A stretch of 64,000 bases of DNA, taken from Schistosoma mansoni (lineage: Eukaryota > Platyhelminthes > Trematoda > Strigeidida > Schistosomatidae). The position numbers and the translations under genes were made by a program. The notes beneath the pieces are model-generated. The model was not told the origin of the DNA. It did not search any database and worked only from the letters and a program-made list of their open reading frames with translations. How positions within the stretch are numbered: position 1 is the stretch's first letter; each line of letters begins with the position of its first letter. The DNA is taken from positions 1 through 64,000 of the forward strand of contig NW_017386039.1 in NCBI RefSeq assembly GCF_000237925.1, written 5' to 3'. This document shows, piece by piece, positions 63,901-64,000 of the stretch.

Positions 63901-64000
63901 GTATTTAACAGTTTGAAGAAATTTGTTTCACTGAATAATTGTTTATTGTTGTTAACATAAAACTAAAGATGTTCCCAATAGTCTGTACCCTGTAGTGTAG

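Overview
The window is eukaryotic: AT-rich, with genes split by GT-AG introns and dense non-LTR retrotransposons. The RTE-type LINEs resemble the schistosome SR2/SjR2 group, and the genes mix introns of 29-50 bp with introns of several kb. This points to a blood fluke (Schistosoma; a haematobium-group species is my guess from the wording of the LINE proteins, not something I could test). I see no prokaryotic features.

Three host genes can be read by homology and by exact splice-phase bookkeeping. (1) PICK1, plus strand, 10468-32792: nine coding exons summing to 1410 nt (469 aa plus stop), a PDZ domain then a BAR domain, complete. (2) The mitochondrial ATP synthase subunit d gene, minus strand, 36751-37386: four exons, 176 aa, introns of only 38, 33 and 34 bp, convergent with PICK1. 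(3) HELQ (POLQ-like DNA helicase), plus strand, from at least 44907 to beyond the window end. Eight secure exons carry helicase motifs I to VI; the 5' and 3' ends are missing. A 179-codon ORF of unknown identity lies antisense in one HELQ intron.

Most of the rest is transposon. Upstream of PICK1 (1520-5565) is a composite of three RTE pieces. PICK1 intron 1 holds the 3' half of a second LINE family (plus strand) abutting the 5' half of the same family (minus strand). Intron 5 holds a 2.67-kb RTE copy (18833-21503, 15-bp target duplication) inserted in a Ty3/gypsy pol fossil. Intron 6 has an old RTE fragment and a short element made of a LINE leader joined to the LINE 3' tail. Intron 8 has a miniature LTR element and tRNA-like repeats. 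Between ATP synthase d and HELQ lies a 5.5-kb same-strand chimera of an RTE head and a CR1-like LINE (37670-43143). HELQ introns hold further LINE fragments, a second nearly identical RTE copy (57583-60248, antisense) and two solo LTRs.

The most interesting signals are: two RTE copies that share the same inactivating lesions yet sit at different targets; the leader-plus-tail short element with a hairpin at its joint; LINE head-to-body chimeras that look like template jumping; micro-introns, including one whose retention keeps the frame; and a clathrin-box-like C-terminus on PICK1.
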